Below, one piece after another: positions 38,201-45,663 of a DNA stretch of 64,000 nucleotides (position 1 is its first letter; each line of letters starts with the position of its first letter). Source of the DNA: Caulobacter segnis (GTDB lineage Bacteria > Pseudomonadota > Alphaproteobacteria > Caulobacterales > Caulobacteraceae); NCBI RefSeq assembly GCF_019931575.1, contig NZ_CP082923.1, positions 3,472,001 through 3,536,000 on the forward strand, read 5' to 3'. The position numbers and the translations under genes are program-made. The notes beneath the pieces were generated by a model that saw only the letters and a list, made by a program, of their open reading frames with translations, made no database searches and had not been told where the DNA came from.

Positions 38201-39707
38201 AGCCTTCCTCGAGCAGGCCGCCCTTGTCGGTGACGTTGAACTTGCCGCGCTTGGGGTCGAGAAGCGGCAGGACGGCGGGCCCCACCAAGTGGAACGAGAT
38301 CAGCGTCTCGTAGACCTCGCCCCAGAAGGCCCGGCGATAGCGCCCCTGGATCCGCTCGTTGACCAGCACGGCCAGCAGGAGGTGCGGCAGGGCATAGGTG
38401 ACAATCGTGAAGGCGGCGGCGGCGATGATGTTCTGGCCGAAGATCAGATAGGCGATCGGCGAGGTCAGGAACACGATGCGCGGCAGCGGAAACTGGAAGT
38501 GCAGCATCGCATTGAGGTAGCAAAGCCGCTGACCGATGCTCAGGCCGCGCCCGAACAGCGGATTGTCGATGCGGAAGATCTGGGTCATGCCGCGCGCCCA
38601 GCGGGCTCGCTGGCCGATGTGCAGGGCCAGGCGTTCGGTGGCCAGGCCGGCCGACAGACGGGTGTTCAGATAGGCTGTGTTCCAGCCCATGCGCTGGAGC
38701 TTGAGCGCGGTGTGCGCGTCCTCGGTGACCGTCTCGCCGGCGAAACCGTTGGTGCTCTCCAGCGCCTCGCGCCGGATGACGGCGCACGATCCGCAGAAGA
38801 AGGTCGCGTTCCAGAAGTCGTTGCCCTTCTGGACCACGCCGTAGAACAGGTCGCCTTCGCCCGGGATGTCCTTGACGGCGCGGATGTTCCGCTGAACCGG
38901 ATCCGGCGAATAGAAGTAGTGCGGCGTCTGGAGCAGGGCCAGCCGGGGATCGGCCTGGAACCAGCCGACGGTCAGTTGCAGGAACGCCCGCGTGGCCACG
39001 TGGTCGGCGTCGAAGATGCACAGCAGCTCGCCGCTGGTCTGCGGGATGGCGTTGTTCAGGTTGCCGGCCTTGGCGTGCTTGTTGTTGTCGCGGGTGATGT
39101 ACCCGCAGCCCGCCGCACGCGCGAAAGCCTCGAACTCGGGCCGTCGGCCGTCGTCGAGGATGTAGACCTTGAAGCGATCAGGCGGGTAGTCCTGATCCAT
39201 CGCCGCGAATACCGTGTCCTGCACGATCTCGAGGCTCTCGTTGTAGGTCGGTATGTAGATGTCGACCGTGGGCCAGGTTTCCGGTGGCCCGCTGATCTCT
39301 CGGACCTTGCGGTCCAGCGGCCAGACACACTGCATGTAGCCGAGGACCAGGACCAGCCAGGCGTAGAGCTCGGCCAGGTAGAGGCCCGTCCCGAGGAACC
39401 CCGCCAGGGGGTTGTCGAAATGCAGGGTCTGGGTCGTGCGCCACCACATGTAGCGCGTCGACAGCGCCGTGGAGATCACCACCAGGCCGATGGTCATCCG
39501 CCGACCCTGGCTGAGTTGACCGATAGCGGCGGAGGCGGCGAAGACGCCCAGGCCGAAGATCAGCTGACCGCTGGTGTCCAGCGGCACCGTCACCGCAAGG
39601 AGGACCACGGCGGTCGCGAGTCCGAAAATCACGTAACGCGCAGGCGCGGACGCCACGACGCGGCCGAACAGGCCGTCGTCCAAACCCGGAATCCCGGTGA
39701 ACTTCAT
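35274..39707 (-). CDS. bcsAB: Fused cellulose synthase catalytic subunit A and subunit B
   Basis: This 1477-residue fusion places BcsA before BcsB in one chain, as in AcsAB of Komagataeibacter. The BcsA part has membrane helices and a GT2 domain with DDG (about 185), DAD (about 234), FFCGS (about 304), TED (about 329) and QRARW (about 367). A PilZ c-di-GMP domain follows (about 565-650), with NVSMGG but RQVRK where RxxxR is usual. A helix near 715-735 and a linker lead to the BcsB part (about 765-1430) and a final membrane anchor. It polymerises UDP-glucose into cellulose and passes it through the inner membrane. Confidence 0.95.
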   Translation of the reverse strand: MKFTGIPGLDDGLFGRVVASAPARYVIFGLATAVVLLAVTVPLDTSGQLIFGLGVFAASAAIGQLSQGRRMTIGLVVISTALSTRYMWWRTTQTLHFDNPLAGFLGTGLYLAELYAWLVLVLGYMQCVWPLDRKVREISGPPETWPTVDIYIPTYNESLEIVQDTVFAAMDQDYPPDRFKVYILDDGRRPEFEAFARAAGCGYITRDNNKHAKAGNLNNAIPQTSGELLCIFDADHVATRAFLQLTVGWFQADPRLALLQTPHYFYSPDPVQRNIRAVKDIPGEGDLFYGVVQKGNDFWNATFFCGSCAVIRREALESTNGFAGETVTEDAHTALKLQRMGWNTAYLNTRLSAGLATERLALHIGQRARWARGMTQIFRIDNPLFGRGLSIGQRLCYLNAMLHFQFPLPRIVFLTSPIAYLIFGQNIIAAAAFTIVTYALPHLLLAVLVNERIQGRYRRAFWGEVYETLISFHLVGPAVLPLLDPKRGKFNVTDKGGLLEEGYFDFKVLLPLLVTTGVLFGGIGSGIVKLLLPQYFDAQLSTVMLNVGWSSFSLLILITAIAVGRETRQVRKHEHLLVELPTRLYFDDGHVMSTTTINVSMGGMAVPALEDDLIEGREVTHVEIFAAEKAFGFPVKMMGSGKGGLRFMFTDMTLESRRQLVRVVMGRADAWPLVDDQVSWSAWQSFMDLMRASISILLWWRYRDTPRASVAYKRAGASTGAAIIALALGFGLLGADQSHAQPARGRAAAAATATAEPAKAAPTNTGGVRTVAMTLEDLNVTRPLRLIGSSGEAGIPVNLRQDEVVTQAQLTLNFAYSPQLLADLSHLTVLLNDEVVGTVPLTPDGAGGVIVTLPIDPGLFTGENRLGFRFISHYTRNCEDPLHSTLWANISNTRSRLVLTLQQLSTGDTLSRLPAPFFDATEGRSLRLPFVFAGAPSNDLITAAAAAASYFGMNASFRGFSFPVAYNDLPNGDAVVLARAGSQIGGWVVPEASGPAISLIRNPRNPYATLLVITGGSDQDVLAAARVLATSPKSLSGQTAQITPQGITRRLPYDAPRWVDTRRPVRLGDLVGQSYLEGAGMRPGLLTAEFRTAPDLFFWPRAGAKLTFGYRYPAGSWLDYSISRLDVLANDKYIRSIQLRPEKASDKVRDFIGASAIQQKASVDIPGYNIFGQNQLQFYYDLHSNRKGACQGELPTGIRVGIDADSTLDLSGAHHFSRMPDLAFFASSGFPFSRVADLSETVVLIPQQPQPETLEALFTMIGRIGDSTGAPAVAVTIARPGDAPSLRGRDILVVGPLSLAAQAPELFQNAPVRVDGGQLRVASTSPLGRLFSRFGSNVDQRDPAAADAALVTISDFAGVSSWRSPFDKSRVVVAMLAGSPSRLPEIVNAMAKPEANAAMQGDLAISTNKSFNSFQVSPGFWSGHLPWWVAIMWWCSRNPLILGLAVIGASMVIGLGFWVVLAAHERKRMFDNEGGQR

Positions 39708-40465
39708 GATAGGACGGTCTCGCGCGACGTAAGGCGGTCCAGACGTCCGGCGATGGCCTCGATGTCCACGGCCGAGAGGGTCTGGGCCCCGACCTCCACG
39801 ATGGACTCGCCGCGCGCGGCCGCTTCGGCCAGCGCCTCGTCGTAGTGGACGACGCCGATGAACCGGTCGGCGGCGTGGGTGGCGATGAACTCGGAGATGT
39901 CGCGGCTGAGCCGGCGTCGCGGGTCCACCTGATTGAGCACGCCGAACGTGGTCGGGCTCTCGGAGATGGGCTTGAGCAGCAGGCCGTCGCGATAGGCGGG
40001 CGCTAGGGCCATGGAGCCGGCGTCCGCCAGCAGCACGATCAGCTTCAGATCGGCCAGGGCCTCCAGTCGTTGCTGGAGCCGGCCCTCGCCGGGGGTGGTG
40101 TCGGCGATGATGATCTCGTCGTCGGAGCGCATCAGGCTGGACAGCGCTTCCGAGAGCGTATCCTCCTCCAGCAGGTCCTTCATGCGCAGGCGTTCGCTCG
40201 TCGTGGCCTCGCCATACGGCGCCACTCGGACGCCGCCTCGACCCGCGACGACCGCCGAGGTCCAGGGCAGGCCACGCGCCGTGCAGCGCGCGACGCCGAA
40301 GTCGTCCTCATGCTCCGGAGCGAGCAGGAAACGCAGAGCGTTCTGGGAATCGAAATCGACAGCGGTGACTTGGCGGCCGCGTCGACGCAGGGCCACGGCC
40401 AGGTTGGCGACAAGAGTCGTCTTCCCAACCCCGCCCTTCGGCGACGACACAACGACCAAGACCAT
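39704..40465 (-). CDS. bcsQ: Cellulose synthase-associated MinD/ParA-like ATPase
   Basis: The 253-residue ATPase has the deviant Walker A SSPKGGVGKTT at residues 7-17 and the switch region DTTPGEG. BcsQ proteins help localise and assemble the cellulose synthase at the pole or along the membrane. The gene is flush with the bcsP-like gene upstream (no gap) and overlaps bcsAB by 4 bp, so the genes are translationally coupled. A role in plasmid or chromosome partition is unlikely in this operon. Confidence 0.9.
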   Translation of the reverse strand: MVLVVVSSPKGGVGKTTLVANLAVALRRRGRQVTAVDFDSQNALRFLLAPEHEDDFGVARCTARGLPWTSAVVAGRGGVRVAPYGEATTSERLRMKDLLEEDTLSEALSSLMRSDDEIIIADTTPGEGRLQQRLEALADLKLIVLLADAGSMALAPAYRDGLLLKPISESPTTFGVLNQVDPRRRLSRDISEFIATHAADRFIGVVHYDEALAEAAARGESIVEVGAQTLSAVDIEAIAGRLDRLTSRETVLS

Positions 40466-40852
40466 TTAGCGGGCCTTTCGTCCGATCCGCTCGAAGATGG
40501 CCGACAGGGCCTGCGGCGCGTCGTCGGCGGTCTTGGCGCTGGCGTACCGCGCGAAGCGAGCGCCGGTGTGGGCCTCCACTTCGCCGACCTCGATCCGCGG
40601 ACGCCCTTCGGCGTGCAGTCGATCAAAGAGCGAGCTCTCGGCGGCCTGCGGCGTGGGGGCGGCCGCGACCGAAGGCGTGGCGACCGGCGGCGCGGCGACC
40701 GGAAGCGGCGTCTCGGTCGCGGCGAGCGCGCTTTGGGCGCGGGCCATCTTCTCGAGCACGGGCCACGTCTGGCCGTCCGAGCGCGGCGCGTCGAACTGCT
40801 TGTAGCTGATGGTGGACTTCAACTTATCCATGAGGGCGCTCACGTCACTCAC
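40466..40852 (-). CDS. BcsP-like cellulose accessory protein
   Basis: A GTG start at 40852 is chosen because AAGGAA lies 7 bases upstream; another GTG 24 bases earlier has no such site. The 128-residue product begins MSDVSALMDKLKS and has a Pro/Ala-rich middle (about residues 45-75). It ends with a conserved-looking block FARYASAKTADDAPQALSAI. Small proteins of this layout upstream of bcsQ are called BcsP or BcsR and regulate or localise the synthase. The assignment rests mainly on position. It is the first gene of the cellulose operon. Confidence 0.65.
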   Translation of the reverse strand: MSDVSALMDKLKSTISYKQFDAPRSDGQTWPVLEKMARAQSALAATETPLPVAAPPVATPSVAAAPTPQAAESSLFDRLHAEGRPRIEVGEVEAHTGARFARYASAKTADDAPQALSAIFERIGRKAR

Positions 40853-40891
40853 CGGTCTGTTCCTTACATTCCACACGGCGCGAACGATTGC

Positions 40892-40918
40892 TAGTTAGCA
40901 GTGAATTCGCAGCCACAA
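40892..40918 (-). promoter_or_regulatory. Candidate promoter of the cellulose operon
   Basis: On the minus strand TTGTGGC (40918-40912) and GCTAACTA (40899-40892) are separated by 12 bases, which roughly fits the Caulobacter housekeeping pattern TTGACGS-N10-14-GCTANAWC. The start point would be about 35 bp upstream of the GTG at 40852. The match is moderate. Confidence 0.35.
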
Positions 40919-41461
40919 ACTTAGACCACCGAAGACGTAAAGAAATATTCGCTATTTTGTCGCACGCGACGCAATTTTCTGGATAAAACGCCGAACTCAA
41001 AACAGATTTCGCCTAACGCCACTAGTTATGGAAGCTTAATACAACCAAAAGTATATTGATTTTTAGCAGTTCCGCCGAGGATCGACCGAACTTCATTTGG
41101 CGTTTCGGCAGCGTCCAACAACGTAAATTGCTGTACACTATCGCATGCCGGGAAGGTCAAGGGCTCAAGACCTCCGAACTCTCCAAAAGAACCCAAAGCG
41201 GGGAACCCAACCTCGATCGCCACTGCATACCCACGTTCGCTCGTTGGCGAGCGGCGATTTCAGAACAGGTCCTTTACTTCGGATCGTCCGCGTCGGCGTG
41301 AGGCCAAGCCCAACACCGGCTTAGGAAATCGTCTTAATACGGAATCGCGAACACCGATCGCTCAAACCGTCGGACGCGTACTTTTGTCGCACAGGTTGGG
41401 ACATGCACGCGGGAAGGCCCTGAACTCGCCGTTGCTCACGAAAGAGGCAGCAATCTCTCGC
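40919..41461. other. Lower-GC intergenic region upstream of the cellulose operon
   Basis: About 540 bp with visibly lower GC than its surroundings and no supportable gene. It contains TTTTGTCGCAC twice (40955-40965 and 41382-41392), the first extended into GTCGCACGCGAC. It also has a 6-bp-stem hairpin at 41238-41253 (CGCTCG/CGAGCG), close to nothing annotated. Short open frames exist on both strands but lack ribosome sites. It could hold regulatory sites, a small RNA or decayed sequence. Confidence 0.5.
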
Positions 41462-42565
41462 CTAGACGATCCCGGTCAGAGGATCGAACGCCGAAACATC
41501 ACGCAACACGACCGCCAGACCGACTTCATGCACGGCTAGACTGTCGACGAACACGTAGAAGTCGTCGCCGACCTGGACGCCGACATAGCTGAGCGTCGCC
41601 TTCGCGGCGAAGGCGGCGTTCGCCGCGGCCAGGGCGCCGTCATACGTCGCCGCGCCCGTCAGGTGCTGATAGTTCAGGGACGTGGCGGGCCCCAGGCCCG
41701 TGAAGTCGAGCGAGTCCTCGTCGTCGAAGTCGAGAATCTGGTCGGGCGCGGAAGGCAGGGAGTCCGAAGCGCCGAAGACGAAGACGTCCGCGCCGGTCCC
41801 GCCGGTCAGGGTGTCGGTCCCCGTTCCGCCGGTCAGCGTGTCGTCGCCCGACCCGCCGACCAGGATGTCGGCGCCCGCGCCGCCCTGCAGGGTGTCCGCG
41901 CCGTCGCCGCCGTTCAGGGTGTCGTTGCCGCGGCCGCCGATCAGCGTGTCCGCGCCCGCGCCGCCGTTCAGAATGTCGTTGCCCGAACCGCCGTCCAGGG
42001 TGTCGGCGCCGGCGCCGCCGTTCAGGATGTCGTGGCCTGAACCACCCAGGAGGGTGTCGGCCCCCGCCCCGCCGGTCAGCGTGTCGTCGCCGTCGCCGCC
42101 GCTCAGGGCGTCGTCACCGTCGCCGCCGTCCAGGACGTCGTTGCCGCCGCCGCCGTCGAGGGTGTCGTTCCCGGCGCCGCCGACCAGCCGGTCATTGGCG
42201 TCGCCGCCGAACAGCGTGTCGTCGCCCGCGCCGCCAAAGGCCGCGATGACATGGGAGGCCGCGGTGGCCGACGGTTCGTAGAAGTCGTCGCCGGCGCCGC
42301 CGATGACCAGGTGCGATCCATCCGAGAAAAGGATCCGATCAGCCGTCGCGGCGGCCGGCAAACCGAAGTTCACGCCGGCCTGCGGGAAGATCACCGTGCG
42401 CGTCCCTAGCGTCAGCTGATACGAGCCATAGCCGTTGGACTGCGGATAGAAAGCGATCTCGACGTCGGTCGCCGAGCCCGTGGTGAACACCAGGGTGTCG
42501 TAGCTCAGGATGTTGAAGCGCTTGGCCTCGGCGGCGGTGATCTTGGAAAAAGTATACGTCGTCAT
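41462..42565 (-). CDS. RTX-repeat calcium-binding protein, type I secretion substrate
   Basis: The ATG at 42565 (MTTYTFSKITAAEAKRFN) is preferred over an earlier start lacking a ribosome site. The 367-residue protein has a unique N-terminal domain (1-105), then about 16 glycine-rich nonapeptides of the GGxGxDxLx type (about 111-260) that bind Ca2+ outside the cell. Last comes a C-terminal region (about 275-367), acidic at its start, that would carry the uncleaved ABC-exporter signal. No classical signal peptide is present. No exporter genes lie nearby. No enzymatic domain is visible, so it may be a surface, adhesion or matrix protein. Its closeness to cellulose genes is suggestive only. Confidence 0.82.
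   Translation of the reverse strand: MTTYTFSKITAAEAKRFNILSYDTLVFTTGSATDVEIAFYPQSNGYGSYQLTLGTRTVIFPQAGVNFGLPAAATADRILFSDGSHLVIGGAGDDFYEPSATAASHVIAAFGGAGDDTLFGGDANDRLVGGAGNDTLDGGGGNDVLDGGDGDDALSGGDGDDTLTGGAGADTLLGGSGHDILNGGAGADTLDGGSGNDILNGGAGADTLIGGRGNDTLNGGDGADTLQGGAGADILVGGSGDDTLTGGTGTDTLTGGTGADVFVFGASDSLPSAPDQILDFDDEDSLDFTGLGPATSLNYQHLTGAATYDGALAAANAAFAAKATLSYVGVQVGDDFYVFVDSLAVHEVGLAVVLRDVSAFDPLTGIV
41780..42235 (-). repeat. Tandem RTX nonapeptide-coding repeats
   Basis: About 17 degenerate 27-bp units encode GG-x-G-x-D-x-L-x. DNA units such as those around 41865-42060 are similar enough to allow slippage or recombination, so repeat number could vary between strains. Confidence 0.85.
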
Positions 42566-42917
42566 GATCGCACCGCCGAAATTCAAGAGCTTGGATAAAG
42601 CAACGGGACTACGTCCCAAAGCGTCAAGTATCGTTATTACCCTAGGTCATCCTCGTCGAGCCTTGATGCTTAACAACCCTTTACAGGTCTAAGCCCTACC
42701 CCCGACGACGCCGGGAAAGTCACCCCAAATTGGGTTTCAGCGCCGGCGCGCGCTGGATGGATAAGGGGATTACCATCCTCTTCGTTCCCGACGCTGTGAC
42801 AAAGCGTCGCCGCTCGACGAACGCGGTTCGCGTCTGGCGGCCTCGCCATCGGGGCTTGCCATGACAGCGCTGCCTTCTAGGGTGCGGTCAAGCCCGACGC
42901 AGGGCGCGGGAGGACAC
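42566..42917. other. Divergent control region between RTX and DUF1080 genes
   Basis: A 352-bp non-coding gap. Beside the CtrA-like box at 42670 it holds an inverted repeat GGGAC-TAC-GTCCC (42605-42617) just upstream of the RTX gene and, on the minus strand, TTGACGC at about 42626-42620. No complete promoter could be assembled for either gene. Confidence 0.5.
42670..42684. promoter_or_regulatory. CtrA-like box upstream of the RTX gene
   Basis: TTAACAACCCTTTAC again follows TTAA-N7-TTAA with a single mismatch, and has the same form (TTAAC-N6-TTAC) as the site at 29696. It lies about 105 bp upstream of the RTX gene start. Confidence 0.35.
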
Positions 42918-43784
42918 ATGCTCAAGACCCTGGCCTTCACCTTGACCCTGGCGCTCACCGCGCCCGCCATCGCCCAGCCGCGCCTGACGTTGACCGACAT
43001 CCCCAAGCCCGCCGGCCCGGCGGTGTCGCTGTTCAACGGCCAGGACCTGAAGGATTGGGACGCCTGGCTGGGCTATGCCGACCCCGCCCTGACCTACAAG
43101 CGTCCGGCCATCGCTCCGATCGGGGCCAGCGCCCGAAGCGCCGAGATCTTCAAGGTGGTGGCCGAGGACGGCCGCCCCGCCCTCTACGTCAACGGGAGGA
43201 TCTGGGGCAGCCTGGTCCACAAGGGCGACTTCAAGAACTACCACCTGCGCCTGCAGTACAAGTGGGGCAAGGGCCGCTGGACGCCGCGCGAGACCCAGGC
43301 GCCCAACAACGGCCTGCTCTATCACTCACACGGCGCGCCGGGCGTGGTCTGGGGCACCTGGAGCCAGGCGGTCGAGTTCGAGATCATGACCGGCTCGATC
43401 GGCATGGTCGTGCCCGTCGGCGAGGCGATCTCCGTGGTGACCAACGCCGTCGACGACCCGAGCATCATCAAGCCGAACCTGCGCTTCTCGCCCACCGGCC
43501 GCGCCGTCACCGCCAAGGGCGGGACCGCCGATTGGAACGTCGAGGCCTACAGCGACGCCGAGAAGCCGGCCGGCCAGTGGAATATCCTGGACCTCTATGT
43601 GCTGGGCGATCGGGCCGTGCATGTGGTCAACGGCGTTCCGGTGATGGAGGTCCGCGACCTGAAGGCCGACGGCCAGCCCCTGACGCATGGCGCGATCCAG
43701 CTGCAGTCGGAGGGCGCCGAGACCTTCTTCCGCGACATCGTGCTGGAGCCGATCACCGCCCTGCCGAAGGTCGTGGCCAAGTAG
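42918..43784 (+). CDS. DUF1080 (3-keto-disaccharide hydrolase-like) secreted protein
   Basis: GGGAGGACAC precedes the ATG at 42918; the frame is open farther upstream without signals. The 288-residue product has a signal peptide (residues 1-19, ending AIA). A single DUF1080/PF06439 domain follows, with the concanavalin-like fold marks SLFNGQDLKDWDAW, NNGLLYHSHG and a C-terminal IQLQSEGAETFFRDI. Related proteins cleave 3-keto-glycosides or bind glycans in the periplasm. The gene stands alone, and its stop abuts that of regA on the other strand. Confidence 0.8.
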   Translation: MLKTLAFTLTLALTAPAIAQPRLTLTDIPKPAGPAVSLFNGQDLKDWDAWLGYADPALTYKRPAIAPIGASARSAEIFKVVAEDGRPALYVNGRIWGSLVHKGDFKNYHLRLQYKWGKGRWTPRETQAPNNGLLYHSHGAPGVVWGTWSQAVEFEIMTGSIGMVVPVGEAISVVTNAVDDPSIIKPNLRFSPTGRAVTAKGGTADWNVEAYSDAEKPAGQWNILDLYVLGDRAVHVVNGVPVMEVRDLKADGQPLTHGAIQLQSEGAETFFRDIVLEPITALPKVVAK

Positions 43785-44318
43785 TCAGCTGATCCGCCGC
43801 TTCTCCAGCTTCCGGGCCAGGGTGCGGCGGTGCATGCCCAGGCGCCGGGCGGTCTCGGAGATGTTGAAGTCGGTCTCGACCAGGGTCTGGTGGATCCGCT
43901 CCCACTCCAGGTTCTTGATCGACGTCGCGCGCTCGCCGATGGCGGCGTCGACATCGCCTTCCTCCTTGTGGAAGGCCGCCTCGATGTCGTCGGTGTTGGA
44001 CGGCTTGGCCAGGTAGTGGCGCGCGCCCAGCTTGATGGCTTCGACGGCCGTGGCGATGCTGGCGAAGCCGGTCAGCACCACGATCAGCATCGCCGGATGC
44101 CGCTCGCTGAGCGCCCGCACGCAAGCCAGGCCCGACTCGCCGGCCAGCTTGAGGTCGACCACGGCGTATTTGGGCGCGAAGGTCTCCAGCGCCGCCATCG
44201 CCTCGTCCAGGCCGTGGGCGTGCACCACCTCGTAGTCGCGCCGCTCGAAGGAGCGCTTGAGCGTGGCGGCGAACTTCTCGTCGTCCTCGACGATGATCAG
44301 CTTGCGATCAGCCTGCAC
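43785..44318 (-). CDS. regA: Redox response regulator RegA/ActR/PrrA family
   Basis: The GTG at 44318 is chosen because GGAGG lies 5 bases upstream; a TTG 18 bases earlier is possible. The 177-residue protein has a receiver domain with acidic pocket EDD (11-13), phosphoacceptor Asp55 in VVDLKLAG and the conserved Lys in LAKPSNTDD. A Pro-free linker leads to a Fis-type HTH, NISETARRLGMHRRTLARKL. RegA controls respiration, photosynthesis or nitrogen genes according to redox state. It overlaps regB by 11 bp at the end of the cyo operon. Confidence 0.9.
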   Translation of the reverse strand: MQADRKLIIVEDDEKFAATLKRSFERRDYEVVHAHGLDEAMAALETFAPKYAVVDLKLAGESGLACVRALSERHPAMLIVVLTGFASIATAVEAIKLGARHYLAKPSNTDDIEAAFHKEEGDVDAAIGERATSIKNLEWERIHQTLVETDFNISETARRLGMHRRTLARKLEKRRIS

Positions 44319-45663
44319 GAGACCCTCCGATCTCAAGCGAGGAGAGCGGCAGGTCCAGCACCACGCGCGCGCCGGCGTCGGCGACGTTCTCGGCGCTGGC
44401 GCGACCGCCCAGCTTGCGCAGGACGTTGACCACCAGGAAGAGGCCCAGCCCGCCGCCAGCCCGCCCCTTGGTCGAGTTGTAGGGCTTGCCGAAGTTCTCC
44501 AGCGTTTCGTCGGTGAAGCCGGGGCCGTCGTCCTCGACCTCGATCAGCAGCCGGTCCTCGCGCACGCCGGCCCACAGCCGCACACCGCCGGGCGAGGCGT
44601 CCAGGGCGTTGTCGAGGACGTTGTGGATCACCTGCTTCAGGGTGGATTCCGCCACGATCGGGGTCGGGGCGATCAGGTCGGTCTCGTAGGCCAGGACCTC
44701 GCCGTTGCGGGTGGCGCGCCAGTCGGCCACGACTTCGTCCAGGAAGGCCCGCAGGGTGCTGGCCCGCACCTCGCCGCCGCGCGCCTCGCCGGCCGACTGC
44801 AGCACGCCGGTGACGATCGTCTTGCAGCGCTGGACCTCGCCGCGCATGTCCTCCAGTTCCTGAGCCAGGTCCGGTTGGGAGGCGAAGATCGGCATGCGCC
44901 GCCAGTCGCCGAGGATCACGTCCAGCGTCGCCAACGGGGTGCCCAGTTCGTGCGCCGCGCCCGAGGCCAAGAGACCCATGCGGACGATGTGGGTTTCCTC
45001 GGCCGCGCGCTGGCGCAGCTCGGCCAGGCGGGCGTCGTGGCGGCGCAGGTTGGCGTTGATGCGGTCGACAAAGGTCACCAGCAGCACCGCGTCCAGCACG
45101 ATGCCGACCAGCATCCCCATCAGGAACATGTCGAAGAAGGCCTGGTCGCTCAGGCCCGTGGCGACGATCGGCCGGTTGAACGCGACCAGCATGACGAAGC
45201 AGAAGCTGGTCAGGGCCACGATCGCCCAGGTCGCCCACGCCTCCAGCAGCACCGCACCCAGGATCACGTGCAGCAGGTAGAGGGTCGTGAACGGGTTGGT
45301 GGCGCCGCCGCTGAAATAGAGCTGTGCGGTCAGGGCCAGGGTGTCCAAGGCCAGGGCGAAGAAGAGGTCGTAGCGCCCCAGCGGCGTCGCCCGTTTCAGC
45401 CGCAGCAGGCTGAACAGGTTCAGGGCGACCAGGGCCAGCAGCACCAGCATCATCGTCGCCAGCGGCAGGCGGAAGCCCAGGCTGAAATGCACCGCCAGGA
45501 TGGTGACCACCTGGCCCAGCACCGCGATCCAGCGCAGGTGGATCAGCTGCAGCATGTTTTGGCGCGCGATAGCGTCGGCCGGACCGCTGGCGTTGTCCGC
45601 CGCCCGGGCGCCCGACAGCCAGCCCGCCACGCCGGAGAAGACCATGCTGGCGGTCGGCGTCAT
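44308..45663 (-). CDS. regB: Redox sensor histidine kinase RegB/ActS/PrrB family
   Basis: The 451-residue kinase has six predicted membrane segments (about residues 40-205) with the quinone-site heptapeptide GGATNPF at 119-125. The H-box is GAAHELGTPL (His238). A Cys at position 280 (EVQRCKTIV) corresponds to the redox-active Cys of RegB. The HATPase domain follows with DNALDASPGGVR, DDGPGF and GGGLGLFLV. It senses the quinone pool and phosphorylates RegA. The start overlaps the SURF1 stop by 4 bp, so it is translated from the oxidase operon. Confidence 0.92.
   Translation of the reverse strand: MTPTASMVFSGVAGWLSGARAADNASGPADAIARQNMLQLIHLRWIAVLGQVVTILAVHFSLGFRLPLATMMLVLLALVALNLFSLLRLKRATPLGRYDLFFALALDTLALTAQLYFSGGATNPFTTLYLLHVILGAVLLEAWATWAIVALTSFCFVMLVAFNRPIVATGLSDQAFFDMFLMGMLVGIVLDAVLLVTFVDRINANLRRHDARLAELRQRAAEETHIVRMGLLASGAAHELGTPLATLDVILGDWRRMPIFASQPDLAQELEDMRGEVQRCKTIVTGVLQSAGEARGGEVRASTLRAFLDEVVADWRATRNGEVLAYETDLIAPTPIVAESTLKQVIHNVLDNALDASPGGVRLWAGVREDRLLIEVEDDGPGFTDETLENFGKPYNSTKGRAGGGLGLFLVVNVLRKLGGRASAENVADAGARVVLDLPLSSLEIGGSRAG

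Noticed and set aside
35802..39845. A 1347-codon open frame opposite bcsAB
   Set aside because: Shadow of the bcsAB coding strand; composition dominated by Arg, Gly, Gln and Asp without recognisable motifs.
41056..41301. A possible 81-codon gene in the low-GC gap
   Set aside because: Starts with TTG, no ribosome site, no motif, and an equally long frame exists on the other strand.
41780..42235. Regular short repeats that might suggest a CRISPR array
   Set aside because: The units are contiguous 27-bp coding repeats for RTX nonapeptides, with no spacers between them.
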